A stretch of DNA of 64,000 nt from the NCBI GenBank assembly GCA_963920765.1, contig OY987244.1, forward strand, positions 7,814,501-7,878,500, read 5' to 3'. How positions within the stretch are numbered: the stretch's first letter is position 1; each line of letters starts with the position of its first letter. This document shows positions 47,286 to 59,419 of this stretch, in pieces. A program made the translations under genes and the position numbers. This stretch comes from Ulota crispa (lineage: Eukaryota; Streptophyta; Bryopsida; Orthotrichales; Orthotrichaceae). The notes under the pieces are model-generated. The model saw only the letters and a list, made by a program, of their open reading frames with translations. It was not told the origin of the DNA and made no database searches.

Positions 47286-47509
47286 TGTTACGATACAAGA
47301 TCAAGAGTCGACATTCCTTTCTTATTTTGAGATCATAACCTAATGTAGAAACAAACACTAAGAGACGCAAATGTGACATTGAAAGTATTCCATTGTATTA
47401 AGCAAAATGTCAAGTGAGGAACAAACCTCCTCACTTGGTTTAAGAAGGAAAGAAGAAAGGTAACCAACCTCTAATCAATATAACCGTCCTTACGAACTAG
47501 TTCATAATA
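47286..47509 (-). repeat. Downstream (3') LTR of the chromovirus
   Basis: 224 bp, starting TGTTACGATAC. About ten differences from the other LTR by eye, so roughly 95% identity. Its outer palindrome is damaged (TTCATAATA in place of TTCGTAACA). Confidence 0.92.
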
Positions 47510-48138
47510 TTATCCCCCTTCTTAGATAGAGTTTTCTTATGGTTCGGTGCCGGCGCCCCAGGGTGCTTCTTATGAAACTTTGCCACCGCTAGTGGTGCAT
47601 TCTCTAAATTTGCCGCCGGCTCCCAAAAATTCTCTTCTGGTCCGTAGTCCTCCCTAGAGACTAGATATTGCAATTTTCTTCCCCGACCAAAAATCCGTGA
47701 ATTAAGAACTTCGTGGACTTCCCATTCAACATCTCCATCAGGAGTGGTAATTGATGGGGGTGATAATTGGCGTCGTCCCGGAATAGAATCATGACAATAT
47801 CTTTCAAGCAAGGAGACATGGAACACATCATGAATCTGCAATGTTTTTGGTAATTGTAAGCGATAAACAACATTGGAGAGTTTAGCAATTACTGTAAATG
47901 ATTCCAAAAACTTTGGGGCCAGTTTCTGAGACGGTTCCGTTGTTATATTATCGTGCCAAAGAAGAACTTTGTCGCCTATTTGAAATGTTGGTTGTAATTG
48001 TACCCCGCGATCATAGCTGCGTTTGGCGTCTTCCCCTGCAATTTTTATCATGACCTTAAGTTCTTTGTGGACTTGTTGTAAATGTTGCACTCGGTCCTCC
48101 GCCGCAAGTACTGTAGATGTGGTTGGTGTAGAAACCAA
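47497..48138 (-). pseudogene. Integrase C-terminal part and chromodomain
   Basis: Contains the GPY/F-like region (GDKVLLWHDNI, APKFLESFTV, YRLQLP) and then HDVFHVSLLERY, followed by a chromodomain (VEWEVHEVLNSRI, LQYLVSREDYGPEENFWEP). The aromatic cage positions look mostly kept. This domain is thought to steer insertion to particular chromatin. The frame is open for about 210 codons and runs into the LTR. Confidence 0.85.
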
Positions 48139-48270
48139 AAATACCAGATGATAACCATAAGTGACATAGAAAGGAGAGAACCATGTTGCAGAATGACTTG
48201 CGTTGTTATACGCAAATTCCGCTGTTGGGAGGAGATCGGCCCAATTATCTTGCCGGGTTGTAGTGAAAGT

Positions 48271-48990
48271 TTAAAAAAATTGCTCAAGCACTTGATTTAC
48301 CCTTTCGGTTTGTCCGTCCGCCTGAGGATGAAAAGCCGTGGTTGGAGATGGCCAAATCCTAAGGAGTTCGCAAAGTCTTCTCATGAACTTAGAGACAAAA
48401 ACTGGGCCACGATTTGAAATTACTTCCTCCGGTATGCCATGAAACTTCCAAATATTATGTAGATATAATAAAGCGGTCTCGTTGGAGGTAACCGTTTCCT
48501 TTGTAGGAATAAAGTGGCCTAATTTTGTGTTTTTATCGACCACCACTATAATAGAGTTATGTTCGCTGCTATTTGGTAATTTTATTATGAAATCGGTAGA
48601 AATTCTTTTCCACGGTGCATGACCGGTTGGAATGGGTTGCATTAGTCCATATCTAGTATGGTGAGTTGATTTCAACCGTTGACACAAATTACATCCTTCA
48701 ACGTACCGGTGAACATAGCGGCGTAATGTAGGTCAATAAAAAATTTGGCTAACCAAATCCAAAGTTTTAGCTCTCCTTTAGTGTCCCGCGGCTGATACAT
48801 CATGCCAAGATCGCAAAATTTGCCGCTTGAGTTTCTCATCGTCTGGTACATATATTAAATCTTTAAAGCAAAGAATTCCATCATCTAACGTGTATCTTTG
48901 AAGTCGTCGGCGTATATCTCAGGGAGGTTGCTTGGAATTGTCTTAGAAAAATGACAATAGTAGTTGTAGTGTGGCATTCTTTTGCAACGC
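48271..48990 (-). pseudogene. Integrase zinc-binding and catalytic core
   Basis: The zinc-binding end reads CNLCQRLK. The core begins with STDFIIKLP, which carries the first catalytic Asp. The second site reads ISNRGPVF where the family has SDRG, so the catalytic Asp is Asn. The Glu lies in ADGQTERVNQVLE. An in-frame stop lies upstream of the zinc site near 48733, and a frame change separates it from the chromodomain part. Confidence 0.85.
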
Positions 48991-49011
48991 TGTCTTAAGT
49001 CAATCTATAAT

Positions 49012-50409
49012 CTATACATCCGCCCATACCTGTTCATGAGACTCAAGCTCAGCCAATTGCAGTAAGGGTCGATTCTCTTTATTTTGTTCCTCGGTGACAT
49101 CCACTTGTCTAAAAAGAGTGTTTGCCCTTCCATTTAGCGATCCCGCCCGGTGGTGAATTTCAAAGTTAAAAGCAGATAGGAATTCAGACCATTGAGCTTG
49201 GCGTCGGTTCAACTGTTTTGTAATAAAAAAATACTTCAAATTTTTGTGGTCCGAGAATACCCGAGTTTGATGCGGTGATCCTTCCAAATATACCTGCTAG
49301 TCTTGAAACGCTAAAATTATACTTAAGAGCTCCTTATTATAGATATTATAGTTTTATTTTGCTGGAGACATTTTTGAACTACGAAACGCACAAGGGTGGA
49401 GATGCCCATCATCCTCGTGTTGCGAAAGAATAGCTCTTGTTGCCACATCGGATGCGTTCGCCTTTACAATAAAAAGTCGTTCAAAATTAGGGTGGAGCAA
49501 TACCGGTGCTTGCAGAAATCTTGATCGAAGTTCCATGAAAGCCCGGTCCACTTTTATAGTCCATTCAATTTTTTTATCTTTTTTTGTCAGCATGATATGG
49601 GGAACGGCAATCCTAGAATAATCACATATAAAACGCCGATAAAAATTGGCAAAGCCAAAGAATGCTTGCACTTCATTCACGGTTTTTGGTGTAGGCCAAT
49701 CCTTAATGGTTTGAATGTTGTCCTGGCACATTTTCAACCCTTTAGCAGACACCACCATTCCTAAAAACTCAATGGATTGACAATGAAACTGACAGTTTGA
49801 TTCCTTGACATAAAGTCCATGTTTTCCTAATCGTTGAAGAACTTCTCGCATGACTCGTACATGTTCTTCCAGATCTTTTGAAAAAATGAGGATATCATCC
49901 AAATATATTACTACGGAAATGTCCAATAGATCTCCAAAGAGCTTCTGCATGTAAAATTGAAATTGGGCAAGTGCATTGGTTAATCCAAAAGGTATTACTA
50001 AATACTCGAACAACCCATACTGTGTTTTGAAAGTCGTTTTGAACTCATGTCCCAATGCCATCCGCACTTGGTGGTACGCCTATTTTATATCCAGCTTAAT
50101 AAAAATCTTTGCTCCCACTAACCGGTCTGTGAGCTCCGGAATAAGGGGTAACGGGTAAAGATTTCAGATTGTGACTTTATTCAAATTTTGATAATCCATG
50201 CAAACTCTGATAGAACCATCTTTCTTTTTGGCAAATACAATTGGTGCCGATAGCAGGGATTTGGACTGTCGAATCCATCCCTTCCTCAAATTTTCCTTTA
50301 AATACTTGCGAAACTCTTCTAATTCCGCCGGTGACATAGGTCGGAGACCAGTATTTTGTGGCTCTTGGCTCTGCTTGAATTCAATCCTCATGTCCGCCAC
50401 GCTTTTCAT
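49012..50409 (-). pseudogene. Reverse transcriptase and RNase H
   Basis: The reverse transcriptase starts near 50409 ([29 protein letters not shown]) and continues from 50067 to 49354 with QYGLFEYLVIPFGL, the catalytic YLDD in IYLDDILIFSK, and FFGFANFYRRFI. A stop codon interrupts LDIK.AYHQVR near 50085. RNase H remnants follow (FIVKANASDVATRAILSQ, VFSDHKNLKYF). KANAS stands where KTDAS is usual, so an RNase H Asp is lost. A second break lies near 49350. Confidence 0.9.
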
Positions 50410-50735
50410 TTGGCTTATCGGGCCCTGTACCCCTAAGCCCCTTACCGGCCCCTACACCCGGTATCCCTATGCTAGGTGCCGGGGAGGGTACCGAGAGGCG
50501 GAGGTATCCTCAGCCGCCAGCCCGCAGCCGCCAGCCGGCATTGGTTTGCCGGGTAGCAGGGCGGGGCTCACTGCCTAGGCCCGCCCGGCAGGTCTCGGCA
50601 GTCTCGGCAAATCTACAGCTCCAACGCCCGGACTGCCTACAGGCCCTGACATGCCCGCAGCACCGACGTACAGGCTGTCTGCGGGCCCTGACAAGCCCGC
50701 AGCGTCTGCAAGGCCCGCGGCGCTTCTTCCTTAGC
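50410..50735. other. G+C-rich repeated island inside the chromovirus
   Basis: About 325 bases much richer in G+C than the rest of the element. It contains repeated blocks such as GGCCCTGACAAGCCCGCAGC (twice, with one change), CAGCCGCCAGCC and TCTCGGCAGTCTCGGCA. It lies where the protease-reverse transcriptase linker belongs. Open frames through it are not conserved retroelement sequence. It may be an insertion or an expanded linker. Confidence 0.7.
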
Positions 50736-50862
50736 TAATTTTTTTTCAATTCTTCCTTCGTGAACTTTGCTTTGTGAATACAGTGCACTCGCGGTAATCC
50801 CACCATCCGTTGACCGTCGCCAAGCATCATTCCCAACTCCAGAATGGAGGCTTATTATTATT

Positions 50863-51276
50863 TCAGGCATTATACAATTCACTCCACAATACGCTGAGTT
50901 GAACATTACTCCTTTGTGACCAACAAATAATTGAGTTGTGACGAATCAACCAAGGAATGTCCAAAATAAATGGGTATCTTCTTGTGTTGGTAATATCTGC
51001 CACCAACTTCTCACGATGACTCCCAATTACAAGTTCAACCACCGCTTTGTGTGTCATAAGCCCGGAATTAATCATTCGGCCATCAATCACTCGGACTTTT
51101 CTTGGTGCTCCCTTAAGTTTTAGGATTGCATTGCACTCCTCTGCAAACCTAGGATGCATGAAAATTCCTGTGGCTCTTGAGTCTACTAGGATGGAGACCG
51201 CCATGGAGTTGATTGTGGCATCCAACATTACATGGGCCTCCGGATCCAAGGTAGCCCGTAAAGACAATGGAGTCAA
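50863..51276 (-). pseudogene. Aspartic protease of the chromovirus
   Basis: Carries ATINSMAVSILVDSRATGIF; the family signature is LVDSGAT, so a Gly after the catalytic Asp-Ser has become Arg. A following ILDIPWLIRHNS matches the ILGMPWL region. It probably has no activity. Confidence 0.8.
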
Positions 51277-51430
51277 TATATTTCATAGATCCTTGTGGAT
51301 CATTAGAGGTTCCTTCCAATGCAAACCTTGCTCATGATCAAGTTTATCATCCCCCGTTTTGTGCTCGTGCTTTGCTTCGGGATTGTAGCCGCCGCTGTCT
51401 GGACAATGCCCGGGTACTGAATCCTCCCAC

Positions 51431-52416
51431 TCAGTCCCGGGCTTCCTCTTTTCCCAAGGCTGTTTCTTCCATCTTCATGGTAGCCAAAATTAAAAGTGGC
51501 ATAGAGGGATTTGTGGGACATTTAGCTCTGATACGTCCTAGTTCGCCGCAACTCCAACATTGCCTCTGGCGTTGATACTCTAGCCGTTCCGCTGCCGTTT
51601 TTGCCAAAGCTTGCGTGGCTCGAGTCGCGCCAAGCTTCATATGCATTGGCCCGAATTTGCTAAAGACCTTGTATTTGGATCACGGAAAGGAGTGGTTGGA
51701 ACTCTAACATTTTGGGAATCGGATTGTACCTGCCGATTTTGCCGTCGGCCCCATAGCCTCTCATCAATCTGGGACACCATTGCCATCCAATCTTGAAGTC
51801 TTTGTGGTTGGGTCTTTGCGGTAGCTATGGAATCCAAGATCTCATCTTTGAGTCCTCCTCGAAACCGAGCCACCAAGTTAGCTTCATTCCATTCGACTTG
51901 AGCGACATATTTATTAAACGTAGAAATATATGATGCCGCCAAACCGGTTTGCCTAAGTCGACCCAAATGATCTTTTGCGTTACCTTATTTATCCAAGTCA
52001 CCATAAACCTCAATAATGGATTTCCGAAAAGCCTCATAATCCATCAACAGCTCATGATCACGTCCTTCATCAAGGGCTTGCAAAAGTGGCATCGTCCAAT
52101 TTTGTGCAGCCCCTGTCATATATGAAAGAACATAAGCGATTTTATCGGCATCAAAATTATAAGTGCGTGACTTACCTTGGAATACCAAATGTAATTGTGC
52201 AAGCCACCGATACACCTCGTTACCCTTCTTTCTAGAAAACTTATCCGGTTCCGCTATTTTTGATTCTTTGATATGAAATTTATCACCTTGAGGCTCTTCC
52301 ATTCTTCTTGGTGCTCGCCCTTCTTCCTCAAATGTGGATAACGCTACTAGTCCTGGCCTCAACGTCGCACACTCTGAAAGTTTTTGCACCAAGTGGAGGA
52401 TCGTTGCTTGAAACAC
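51431..52416 (-). pseudogene. Gag of the chromovirus, frameshifted
   Basis: Three overlapping open segments (52416-51985, 51966-51637, 51646-51431) together cover a Ty3-type gag: KIAEPDKFSRKKGNEVYRWL, YMTGAAQNW, WNEANLVARFRGGLKDEI. The zinc knuckle reads CWSCGELGRIRAKC; His of the CX2CX4HX4C pattern is replaced by Arg. At least one frameshift lies near 51975. Confidence 0.8.
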
Positions 52417-53005
52417 ATTTTGAATTTATTGTTGTATGAATGAAGCCAATTCCAACCCCACCCCTTCCAGTATTATAAGCCCTTGCAAATCTCCGGCTAC
52501 GTGCTCACAATCCATAGTAGCTCAACCTAACTTCACAACATGACTTCTCTAACCTTCTTCACCCACCACAATCTTGCCATTGTAGACAAGCATTGTTGAA
52601 ACTTGCAACATAATTTACTTGATGCAAGTATTTCCTAACCCTAACCTTATTTCATTTATGCCTCTATTCTTCTTTCCTTCCTAACTACTACCAATTAATT
52701 GGCCGTTATCCTACCTACCAACCACGGTGAATGCATCAAAACCTAAAATCACCTCCTCGATAGAACCAACAAACAATCCTAAGAACGCATTGAAACATTG
52801 AATAAAACATGCCAAAATTTTGGAAAAAGAAAACCGCACAAATTGTTTGCTACTCCTACCACCATAGAAAATTTGCAAAAACTCTCGAGCCTATTTACTT
52901 CACAATAATTTCCCAAAAGGCAACATCCTACATTTGTCAAAACCAAATACATCCCTACTCAGTTGCTTCCTCATCCGAATGTGGACTCTCAAGTACTTGA
53001 CATTA

Positions 53006-53229
53006 TGTTACGATACAAGATCAAGAGTCGACATTCCTTTCCTATTTTGAGATCAAAACCTAATGTAGAAACAAACACTAAAAGATGCAAAGGTGACATT
53101 GAAAGTATTCCATTGTATTAAGCAAAATGTCAAGTGAGGAACAAACCTCCTCACTTGGTTTAAGAAAGAAAGAAGAAAGGTAACCAACCTCTAATCAATG
53201 TAACCGTCATTACGAACTAGTTCGTAACA
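53006..53229 (-). repeat. Upstream (5') LTR of the chromovirus
   Basis: 224 bp, bounded by TGTTACGA and TCGTAACA. The outer end is an 18-bp perfect palindrome TTACGAACTAGTTCGTAA (53210-53227). An inner inverted repeat CAAGTGAGG / CCTCACTTG lies near 53130-53160. Confidence 0.92.
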
Positions 53230-53756
53230 TATAGAATATATGAAATACTATAGATTTTATTATGTATACGTTAGGACATTTAAAAACATTAGGTAGTAGA
53301 AAATTTTATTAATAAATTAGCTTTGACAAATAGGAATTATGCAGATTTACAGTGTTGTTTGTTGCTATTCATATGAGGTTGTTTAAAACACGTGACAAAA
53401 TTGAGATACATTTAGAAATGTTTAATAAAAAATAGCCACTTAGGTATTTTCTCTTTAATTCATATGCTTGTTATTGGTATCATGATATATAATACATTTC
53501 TATATACATGTATGTAATAAAAAGATTCCTTTTTAAAGTACAGCAAGGATATGATAACATTGGAATGATTAGATAAATACCTTGCATAGCTTTTCATATA
53601 AAAATACAATCAACTTAAATACAATAATTAAAGTGAATAACCCTTCATCAAGTATCTTCTTAACATAAATGTATATCACAAATTGTAAAGAGTAATTTAC
53701 CCAAACAATACGGTCTATGTAGTAGCATTAGCCATACAATTAAAAACTAATTCCAC

Positions 53757-54620
53757 TTGATGTGTGGATTTTGGGGCAACTCAGCACATGAGCCATCCAT
53801 CCATGTGAAGGAATTTTGTAAGTTACATCAAATATAATGATTAGCAATCAGTCTATCTAGGTGAAGACTCTATATTATACATCATACAAAGATATGGTGA
53901 TATTAATCTAAAATTATCAAATGGAGATGAAAAATTCATACTTGATGTTTTGCACATACTTGACTTTGCAAAATAAATAATTTCAACAAAGTAGGCTAAC
54001 AAGGCAAGTAGAGAATTTTGTATAAAAGTTGAAGTATCCACTTTTATTAACAAATTGAGTCACACAATTGCTACATATAAATTCATTATAGATTTACTTA
54101 AATTTGGTGAGAATATTACATTTATTCAATATATTTTAGCAATTTCAACTGCTACAAAATTAAATAAATTTGATTTATGGCATTTAAGGTTAGGCCATAC
54201 AAGTTAGTAAAGACTTAGAAAAATAGAAATTGTTCCAAAAAGTGTTGACGTTTGTTTTATAAAAAAATTGGTTTATATTGAACTTATATAGAAAGCAAGC
54301 AACTTAAGGAAAAACTTCTAAACAAAGAGTAAGACAAGCTATCAAATCATTGGAATTAATTCATTTAGATATACGTATACTAATGCAAGTTGCAACACTT
54401 CTTAGTTATCTTTATTTTATCTCATTCATTGATGATTTATCAAGACTATGTCATGTTTTTTTGATGAAACCTAAATTTGAGGCATTTGCCAAATCTCTAC
54501 TATACAATAACCATGGAAAAAAACAAATGCATCATAAAATAAGGATACTACAATCAAACCAAGATGATAAGCCTTATCAAATGCAATCCACTTCTGCAAG
54601 TCCTAATGTTCAAGTCAGAG
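53757..54620 (+). pseudogene. Ty1/copia remnant: protease, GAG-pre-integrase, integrase start
   Basis: Near 53765-53800, text reading WIL...GATQHMSHP in shifted frames recalls the copia protease region. Near 54170 comes FDLWHLRLGHTS, the GAG-pre-integrase signature, then KQLRKNFSKQ and, from 54350, LELIHLDI..MQVATL and YFISFIDDLSRLCHVFLMK, the start of the integrase core with its first Asp. Several stops and small deletions interrupt it. Confidence 0.8.
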
Positions 54621-56742
54621 CAAACAATGTCTTATGTTTGTGTTGAAGTAAATACTAAAGCCGATGTTGTCATTGCTAGCAGTCTATTTAGGAATCAAGA
54701 AACAATTGTTCCTATTAATGACGCAATTCTTAAAATCAAGAATGCTTACTTCATAAGATACATTGCCAAGCAAAAAGAATTTTTTTATGTTCTTACTAAA
54801 GTAGTAGAGAAATAACACGGAGAAGAAAAACTGCCACACTGTTGCCAAATTCCATATGTAAATGTACATTTAAAATATTGTCAATTAGTATATGCAATAT
54901 TTAGAAATTACACCTTCAGTTCAAGAAAATGTGATTAGATTATTGATTCCTTGTATCACATTTTGTTCTTATATTTAATGTGCATGTTTAACAAAAAATG
55001 ATGACAAATGTTGTTTGCAAGCTTTTAATTGGTCATTATTCATTCTCAACTATTTATCTTTACAAGGACATTACAATTAAAATGCATCTTGTCATCATTT
55101 CAAATAGCTTTGGATGATGAAGCAACAAGATCAACCTTTTGGAAGGAGTGGACAATTTCAAGAAAGAAGAAAAGGGTGTTAGAGGGTTTGTATGTAATAA
55201 CATCATATTGCATAGAGGCAACATGACTCAAATAATCAAGAGCCACTTTATTACTCTTAGGACTTCTTAAAGCCCCTCCTCAAAGTGGCGTAGAGGCAAA
55301 AGAAGATTGGAAAAGAAATGTGCAAAAATTTAAACTAGAAAACAAATGGCACACTTTGGACGATACAAGAGTTTTTGACCATTATGATTCTATTGCGGTG
55401 CATGGAACGATAACCTATGTAATGGTAGGAAGATGCTACTCCTGTTATTCATGTTCAAATTACCCTTGAGTAAGCATATTGTTTTTCCACGTGGTATGTT
55501 TTAAATGATATTATTTGTTCTTTTGATTGATGCTTGTTGTTTAACACCTATTGCTTGTTTTGTTGGCTTATACTAGTGATATTGGCTTTTTTATTTCTCA
55601 ATTACTTACAAATGGAGCTTGCATTGAATTTCAAAAAATTCTATAAGACAATTGACTTCTGAGATCCGCTTCATGAAGATAAAAGAGGAAGATATCAAGC
55701 ACAACTTGCATCTAATACATAGAATTTACATTCCAAAGAAGGGAGGGCTTGATGTGCAAGAGGACAAAGTCCTTCTAGAGAGTCTATTATAGGCGTGTTT
55801 TTGAAAAAAATAGGCACTTAAAGAAATGGTAACATATATCTTTTAGAATTAGAATATTTTCTTTTTGTTTCATGTGTCTTTTTACACAAACTCTGAACAT
55901 ACAATTTTTTTCTTTTCAATTCATTTGTGGCTACTATGGTGTATATTTTCTAATGAGTTTAACAAAGGTTATTGTTAGTTTGGTTTAGATTACCAATAGT
56001 ATTAACAATAAACCAAGTTTTGTGTGCAAGTTGTTTAAGCAAATGTATTCTTTATTGATATAACTAATAGTCATTAATTGAAGACAAAGATATTAAAGGA
56101 TATCACTTAACAATTCAATCACCAACATCTAACTATAGTGTTGAAAGTGACTATTGTAAATATTTCAATCATGAAAAACTTATTAGATTTCTAGTTATTG
56201 ATACTGCAAATCTTCAAAGTTTTTCCAGAAATTAAAAAACCTGCACTTCTAGTTTTCAAGCTTAATGTTGTTCCAATTTAATTGCAACTAGTCATTGTTC
56301 TCCTTTCTTTATAATAAATCCTTATTTTAGTTCAACAATGATAAACAATGATTTTTTAAATGATGCAAGAAGAAGCCATTGTCTCAATATTATTTCTTAT
56401 TGTTTCAAAGGTTATTATCTCAACATAATATTGTAACAACATTGCATGACATTAGGTATTGTTTTGAATTGTTCCTAGGTTGTTTCAATGGCATCATAAA
56501 TTTGAGATGTAGTCTTTGTGAGAACATAACAAGAGTTAATAACTCCACAAAAGTCATGAGTAATCTAAACATATAGTTTATGATGAATGAGGGTTAATGC
56601 ATTGTGAGTTTAAAAAAAAAAAACTATGACTGTGATCTAAGATGTTATCTTTGCATGATATTGATTTTTATTTAAATAATTGAATTTTGAATGGGCTATT
56701 GTCAAATGCACAAATTAAGGAATTATAACTAGCAATTATTTA

Positions 56743-57172
56743 GGAGAAATGACAAATAGGGGCACGAAAACGTAAAATATTACAAATAGGGGCGCAGTTT
56801 CAAAATAATTACAAATAGAAGCATGATTTCAAAAAAAATGTGATTTTTTGTAATTTTTTTAGTTTAGACATTGGTTGATTTAGATACATCACATTCAATG
56901 TAGCTAACTTCCAAAATATTTGAAAGTTTCCAAAAATCGCCTTCCCTTTTACTAAAATTTCTTTACATAGGCTTGATTTGGAGAGACCTTTAAGTTTTTA
57001 GAAATTAGCTAACATTTAATGTGATGTGTCTTAATCAACCAGTGTCCAAACCAAAAAAAATTACAAAAAAATATGTTTTTTTTTGAAATTGTGCCCCTAT
57101 TTGTAAATATTTTGAAACTGCGCCCCTATTTGTAATATTTTACGTTTTCATGCCCCTATTTGTAATTTCCCC
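56743..57172. mobile_element. Foldback MITE, family C, 430 bp (Mutator-like)
   Basis: Ends GGAGAAATGACAAATAGGGG and, reversed, GGGGAAATTACAAATAGGGG, with a perfect 9-bp target duplication AATTATTTA (56734-56742 and 57173-57181). Within each arm the unit ACAAATAGGGGC recurs two or three times. Non-coding. It sits in the gap between the copia integrase and reverse transcriptase remnants, so it inserted later. Confidence 0.9.
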
Positions 57173-58466
57173 AATTATTTATGTAGAAATTGCTATGATT
57201 TGTAGATTGACCAAATAGTGATAAAATAGAAGATAAAATATTTTTTTTGAAGTGGTTTATAAATATAAGAAATAAAACATTAGTGCATAACTTTGGTGTT
57301 ACAAAATAGTTTTTTTGAGAATTTTAGAGTAACAAAGAAGTTAATTGACTAAATGAATTTATGAACAATGAATAGAAGATGATCATTGTCAATGGAAAAT
57401 TAATAATTGTAATTGATTAATTGAATTTAATAAATCTTTCTTAAGTAGGCCATAGTTATTTTGAATTAAAATGTGGTATAAATTAAAAACTAATTAAATT
57501 TGTTGATTTACAAGTAACTAGTAGAAGTTACAAAATATACAAATTGTGATAATGATTGTGAATAAATTATCAAAATATTTTCTTAATGTGTGGATGCAAC
57601 ATTAAAAAAGAGTTGCCAAATTACTGCCATTCAAATTATGTTATATTATGGGCATATATTTATGATCAATTAACATATAAGCATAGTTATAAAACTTACT
57701 CACAAGGAGTATGCACAAATATTCTAACTTGATAAACTTCTACCTTTATTTTCTCCTTCTTTTTCTTGATTTAACATTTATTTACTCTACATTTGACCTT
57801 AGTTCACGTACTTTAGTTAAACTAAAAATTTCATTAAAAAAATCTAATATTGGCTTTGCTTGGTGTTTTGTAAAATCAATCATCATTTGTATTACAATGA
57901 TTGTCTTATGCAATATCATCTAACATATTTTGGGGCAAAGCACTTCACACAACCTTTTATTTTCAAAATAAGAGTCCTACCAAGGCTATATCAATAAATG
58001 CCATTTAGTTTGAGTTTTGGCTTGGTTGACTATCCAAATTATTTTATTGTAAGACTTTTATTGAAAAGCTTGTATTCTCATCTTCAAAGAACAAAGACAA
58101 AATTAAACTCCTTCTATTCATATGAAGCAATTTTTTTGGGTTACAATGAAGAAATTAAAGCTTATTATTGAATGAATATATAGCTATAAAAGAAATCATA
58201 CTTTAAAATGTCATTTTTGATAAAATTCTTGCTAAATTTTTAAAACAACTACTGTTTTAGGAACAAAACAAGATGATTTTTTAAGTAAATCTTGCTTCAT
58301 TTTAAAATATGACCAACACACCTTAAAAACTCATAGAACAATTACCTCAAACTCAAGACTTGCCTTGGATGTCTTTATAAGCACAATTACAACAACAAAC
58401 TTCCATACAACAAAGTGTATAAAATCTAAAGGGCTGGTCTTTTTTAGACCATTGTATTAAATTGTA

Positions 58467-59015
58467 CTCCCTTTGTTTATGAAAGAAACCTGTATTTGAG
58501 AATTTGTGAGGAGTTAAGGAATATTAACAACAAATTGTAATTGGGAGTTATTGGATATTAGGCTTAAACCATTCCAAACCTATTTTGAATTTTTCTAGAA
58601 TTAAAGTTTTTTAGAAAGGAGAGAAAATTAGTACCAAAGTTTTGAAATTTCAAATGTTTTGTTATTGTCAGAAATGGTTAGAAAAATGAATGATATGAAA
58701 TGTGTCAATGCAATTGTAAGTAAAGAACAAGTTAACCTAGTTGCCCAAGGAGACCCATTTATAAAAAAACCAAATATTTTTGTTGATATTATTGATGATT
58801 TTAGCTTAACAATAGGCAAAATTCGCAAACAAACATTAGCAATCAATGAACATAAAAAGCCCAAAAAATATCACCAAACATGCTAAGTAGTTAATTTAAT
58901 TTAAAAGATAAGAGTAGGATTTTTTATAAAATAAAATAAACTCAAGAGACAAACGCGGGTTTTTTTTGAAACAAAAAAAAACATGAATCCAGGTTTCTTT
59001 CAGAAATAGAGGGAG
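58467..59015. mobile_element. Stowaway-type MITE, 549 bp
   Basis: Ends CTCCCTTTGTTTATGAAAGA and, reversed, CTCCCTCTATTTCTGAAAGA, continuing as AACCTG on both sides. The flanks are TA (58465-58466 and 59016-59017). It contains small open frames (58659-58886) with no known domain. Confidence 0.8.
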
Positions 59016-59419
59016 TATGACCTAATAACAATGGTCCATTAAGTACAATAACAAACAATTCTTCCAAATTATTTTTATATTCAAAACCAATTCATGCATA
59101 TTTCTTTCATACAGTTGGTTGCTGTTATTTTGTCAACTACTTTATGTACGATGTACATGAAAAATAAAACTCATAAGGCAATTACTTAAACCCATTGTAG
59201 TGTAAGCATTCACAATAAAATCCAATTTCAAAACACATTATCAAGACATTGTTGTTCATATTTCTTTAAATCTTCTTCAAACCATACAAATAGCTTGAGC
59301 TTAGTCTAATTCTTAGTATTGGCAAACAACCATCCATGTTGAGTTTCATTCATTAAAAAAAAACTTGGATACTCACATTTTTACCACCATCTTGTAAAGA
59401 CATAAATTTAAAATGGATT

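Larger units (their letters stand above)
47286..53229 (-). mobile_element. Ty3/gypsy chromovirus, complete length, inactivated
   Basis: A 5,944-bp element between two 224-bp LTRs, with the target duplication TATAG at 47281-47285 and 53230-53234. Read on the minus strand, the order is gag, protease, reverse transcriptase, RNase H, integrase, chromodomain, as in chromoviruses. A purine tract AAGAAGGGGGATAA lies beside the downstream LTR (47510-47523). I find no TGG start of a tRNA primer-binding site right after the upstream LTR. Frameshifts and stops break the single polyprotein, and several key residues are changed (see the parts). A G+C-rich stretch sits between protease and reverse transcriptase. 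Confidence 0.95.

Noticed and set aside
50198-50738. Plus-strand frames of 89-126 codons over the G+C-rich island
   Set aside because: The island is repeat-rich and stop-poor in several frames because of its composition; no conserved domain is seen.
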